DNA of 64,000 bases, taken from Phorcus lineatus (lineage: Eukaryota > Mollusca > Gastropoda > Trochida > Trochidae). Positions 60,484-64,000 of the stretch are shown here, piece by piece (within the stretch, counting starts at the first letter, position 1; each line of letters begins with the position of its first letter). The notes beneath the pieces are model-generated. The model worked only from the letters and a program-made list of their open reading frames with translations. It was not told where the DNA came from and ran no database searches. The position numbers and the translations under genes were made by a program. The DNA is taken from assembly GCA_921293015.1 (NCBI GenBank), contig OV121095.1, positions 36,119,484 through 36,183,483 of the forward strand, given 5' to 3'.

Positions 60484-60663
60484 AAATAGTTTGAATGGTA
60501 AAAATATTTATTGGGCTTTTGAAAAATAACAGCCATTCACAAAATGTCTACCCCAAATATTTTCTCTCTTGTCACATCTTTAACCCATGTTTCGGGTCAC
60601 GGTTAATTCGTTTTCTATTCTGTTAATGCAATGTGTCGTCAAGGCGTGGAAGGCTGGAGCCAT
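60484..60663. repeat. Direct duplication, copy 2
   Basis: Same ordered blocks as copy 1 with a short insertion (near 60,560-60,580) and substitutions. Confidence 0.88.
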
Positions 60664-61470
60664 ACGAAGCCCTGGTCATAGGAGAAGATAAAATCGCCTG
60701 TCAACACAAACCACTAACAAATGACGTCCGCCAGTAAGTAAGTGTTCTACCGGCTTATCTCCCCTTGTTATCTTTCCGAATCGAAAGTTTACAGATATTC
60801 GGAAACCAAATCCATGTCACGCGAGATTTCGGGTTTCAGGGCGAGAGGTGACAGTAATGGCGGTCGGGGCGAGACGAGTATCAAAGCATTGGGTTTCGTC
60901 AACCTTTTAAGCCCTGGATGATTAACTACATTTTCAAAGAAAGACGCCGGTATTTGATAACTGAACGTTGAAGTTGTCATTTAGAGAAAAATGTACTCCA
61001 GGTATTCAAAACAACGTCATATTTATTTAAACTAAGTCTATCCAAGGACGAGTTGTTCTTATTCACGTCCTTGGTATATCCCTCACACCTCTATTAGATA
61101 ATATTTTAACCGTATATTAAACCTTGCCTGAGACATACACTCTTGAAAAGCAAAAAGGGCTTAATGTATACATCCGAAAACCCTAAAATAAGATAAAAGC
61201 CTAAGCGAGTCTATAAGGATTCTTGAGAGCTTGATTTGAAGAAAGATTTCATTTTATTGAAAAAATTAAAATTTCGATGTATTTGCCAAATTTTTATTTC
61301 AGGGTCTAACTGTTCGACTAACAAATCCGAGATATCACTGATACAAGTGTTTGTCATGTGACATCCGTTTTTACTTCATCCTAATAATGAACAGTATAAA
61401 GTTCTGCTTGTGAAAAAGATAACGTGTACATACTCATGATGAACTGTCCAAGGGGAGGATATATATCCTG
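60664..61470. other. Intergenic, nothing recognised
   Basis: A GC-richer patch at 60,720-60,950 with a minus ORF (60,980-60,789) of no known domain. The rest is AT-rich. Confidence 0.45.
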
Positions 61471-61680
61471 TAAAAGGCACGTAATCAGGACGTTGTGAGG
61501 ACGTACCACTGGACGTGACATAACTACGTTACATTTACGTAATAAATACGTATAACACATCGTCGTAACAACGTTGAGAAATTACGTTATTTTTTATACG
61601 TACTTAGTACGTCGCAGGTACGTCAGGAAATTACGTTACCAAAAAAAGACCTCCTCACAACGTCTTATGTACGTCGTGTG
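61465..61680. mobile_element. ACGT-rich inverted-repeat element
   Basis: GGACGTTGTGAGGACGTAC at the left and CCTCACAACGTCTTATGTACG at the right form imperfect terminal inverted repeats. The interior is packed with ACGT/TACGT motifs. Likely a non-autonomous DNA element. Confidence 0.6.
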
Positions 61681-62100
61681 TTAGCTGGGTACTCAAGTTA
61701 CTACAAGTGATTTGTTTGCAAGAGAGGAAAAGAAATTTGATCTGGCCCCGTAAGAACTGAGGGAACTGGAGTGCCTTCACCTTTGGCAAGCGCACATGTT
61801 TTCTGACAGAAAAGATATTATCCATAGAGGCATTGCAAATTCCTACTGCTGGGGGATTTTGCTAAAACTAAACATTGACCAATTGTAATATATTACGTGG
61901 GAAATATGACCTGTGTAACCCCTGTGGGCAAGGAAAACCACCATACGAACTTACAGTTATATACAGCATATCTTCAGACGTAATATATTCAGTTATATAT
62001 GTAGACTTGTCCTTATAAAAATACATTCTAAATACTTAATGAAATGAACTTATTTACATGGTTTCTTTTCATTAAATGATTAACAAAATATTCATTAAAT
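61681..62100. other. Intergenic, nothing recognised
   Basis: No features. Confidence 0.5.
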
Positions 62101-62104
62101 CGTA

Positions 62105-62138
62105 ACTACTGCTACGACCACTACTACTACTACTACTA

Positions 62139-62188
<50 letters not shown>

Positions 62189-62196
62189 GCTGCTGC
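62105..62196. repeat. (CTA)n trinucleotide microsatellite
   Basis: About 30 CTA/CCA/CTG triplets. It abuts the SINE fragment to its right. Confidence 0.97.
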
Positions 62197-62205
62197 AAAT
62201 ACAAC

Positions 62206-62462
62206 TAGATGCTGGATTTCAGCGCAGTAAGCTACCACCCATGGCACCCATGGTTCGCTAGTTCCAGCCGATGCTCGCAGGTTTCACCGCAATACGTAGC
62301 CACTATAGTGTTGCGGGCTTTCTCCCTGCAATAATACTAGCAGCCGCGATATAAGTGAAATAATCTTGAAAGCGGCGTTAAACACCAACTCACCTCACCT
62401 AACTACCACCCATGGTTCGCTATAGTTCAAGCCGATGCTCGCAGGTTCCACCGCAATGCAAG
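62206..62462 (+). mobile_element. SINE of the CACCTC-tail family, headless copy plus a partial second copy
   Basis: 62,206-62,400 carries the body (TAGTTCCAGCCGATGCTCGC, TTGCGGGCTTTCTCCCTGCA, GAAAGCGGCGTTAAACACC) and the CACCTCACCT tail. 62,401-62,462 restarts at ACTACCACCCATGGTTCGCT and stops after CCGCAATGCA, so two family members lie head to tail. Confidence 0.88.
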
Positions 62463-64000
62463 GAATTCACTTTGAATCATAACAAATCTCGTGGACAATA
62501 AAGGTTAAACGAAGACAAAATTACATTACTTTTTCAATTGTACATAAAGTTGAATTTATACAAAAGTCTCAAATTTTGTTATTTGTGAAGTATAAAATTC
62601 ACGAAATTCCTTTTTATTACTCAACATTTCCACTGACGTGTTGAACAATTAGAAACCAATAGGGACGAGGCGAAATGTTACGCTTTAATTTATTGTCTTC
62701 TAATTTTCTAAACCGAGTCTTGATTGAGTCGGGACCAGCTTTAGTTGGCTCCAAAACAAATAAATTTTAGTCTAGGATTTTCTAAATGAAGATTTTCTAA
62801 TGAAACTCTGGAATGTCTTTGAAGTTTAAGCGAGCCGGTGTGGAAGTATGTCTAATTTGGCGTCGCTCAGTTCCTAGTTAGCCGTTCTAACGCTTTCATG
62901 GAATAAAGCGAGTTGTGTTCTGGAGACTAATCGGCGGGGACCAACACATTATAAACCTATCCTTTCTTGAATTAGAATCAAACGCTATTTGATTTCCATC
63001 GCCATCATGCGCTCCCTTTTGATCTGCGCAATCAAGCAGTCACGGACAATTAGCAAAGCGGTGATAGAGCTTGACCTCTCTGCTCTTCGCACTTTCGCCC
63101 GTATTACTGCGCGATATTCTGGCGGCAACGGTCTCGTGCCAATCAACATTGTCGCGATGATTACTGGTTGAATTAGTCTGACAATCTTTAACGAATATTT
63201 CATCTGACATTTAAAAACAAGTTGAGTCAAGAATGACTAAATAGAACCGATTTCTGATAACACGTGAACAACAGTGTCTGGTAGGTCAGTCTTACAGGAT
63301 ATCGCTTCCTTATATGGGTGCGGACTGTCGGTTAATTATTCACCAGGGACAAGACTCGAATATTCACTACAATTAATTTAAAATCTTGATTTTATAGGTT
63401 GTTTTTTTTTAAAGAAAATAACATGCAAAAAGTTATTCCGTTGCAAATTCCTAATTTCCGCTAGGTTGAATTAAAAGGACAGTCCTATCGGGATATTTTT
63501 TGTGGAAACGAAATTCAAGAGGATATTCCTGTTTATTCATATATATCATTAGTACATAACTACAGCACATCACAATTAAAACATGTTATTGAGGGTAACA
63601 TTTTGGTTGATTTAGATTCGAAAACCCACACTCGGGGAATCTGAGTTCCATAACAATGAGAAGTGAAGCCATTCATCGGCGTTACTGGTGTGAAAAGCAT
63701 TGCTACGGCATTATAAGACATTGCTAATTAGTCTCATCATGACTTATTTATAATTGTGTCGATATTATATCCATAATTATAGTTGTGTATATAATGTTAT
63801 AATGTTTTAAAATTAGTGAAAGTACAGCGATTTTTGTCATGTCATTTTCCTTCAAAGCAACCTGGCGGACCGATTTCCGACAAGACGGATTCTTTTAAAG
63901 AGCCACTCCGTGATTTTCATAACATATTATTTACCTATGATACGAACCTAAATGTCATATGTGGTGATATGAATTCAAAACATCAAAACTTTTCATGTCC
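62463..64000. other. Intergenic; one GC-richer patch, no gene recognised
   Basis: 62,980-63,170 is GC-richer with overlapping ORFs on both strands (minus ORF 63,230-62,985) and may be a conserved or regulatory element. AAAGAGCCACTCCGTGA at 63,898 repeats 16,434 and probably starts another element running past the window edge. Confidence 0.4.

Overview
The window is non-coding-rich animal nuclear DNA, not a microbial replicon. It is AT-rich, with no operons or dense ORFs, and it carries spliced exons, many tandem repeats, microsatellites, tRNA-derived SINEs and decayed DNA transposons. The repeat types (a SINE ending in CACCTC repeats, hairpins with a GCTTTCGC apex, foldback MITEs) and the gene found suggest a marine mollusc, perhaps a gastropod. 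The species is not determinable from the sequence.

The one gene I can support lies on the minus strand in the left third. It encodes the N-terminus of a secreted chordin-like (CHRDL-type) BMP-binding protein. Reading 5' to 3' on the minus strand it has: a TATA-containing promoter near 22.02 kb; a candidate short 5'UTR exon (about 21,996 to 21,944); a signal-peptide exon (11,502-11,435); and two exons (890-778 and 187-94) that together encode one complete ten-cysteine VWC domain. Splice phases agree across all joins (1, then 0, then 1 out of the last exon). The gene continues beyond position 1. Introns 1 and 2 are each about 10.5 kb. Intron 2 carries four unrelated minisatellites (39-, 34-, about 31- and 23-bp units), and intron 1 carries degenerate arrays and transposable elements.

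From 22 kb to 64 kb I find no confident host exon. The region holds tandem arrays (22.3-22.9, 23.4-23.9, 54.2-54.7, 56.5-56.9 kb), two (CT)n tracts of about 130 bp, SINEs (one full copy with a perfect 15-bp target-site duplication), a Tc1/mariner transposase relic at 30.3-30.9 kb, several foldback elements, and a non-autonomous Mutator-like element at 56,977-58,118 with 101-bp terminal inverted repeats and a perfect 9-bp target-site duplication. Promoter-like patches (a CTCF/YY1 cluster at 35.54 kb, a perfect DR1 half-site pair next to a TATA-like sequence at 33.15 kb, CRE plus E-box at 52.09 kb) suggest regulatory or transcription-start activity, but these are inferences.

I found no new multi-gene system. 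The most valuable results are the cryptic chordin-like gene, which is invisible to an ORF-length search, and the well-bounded mobile elements.
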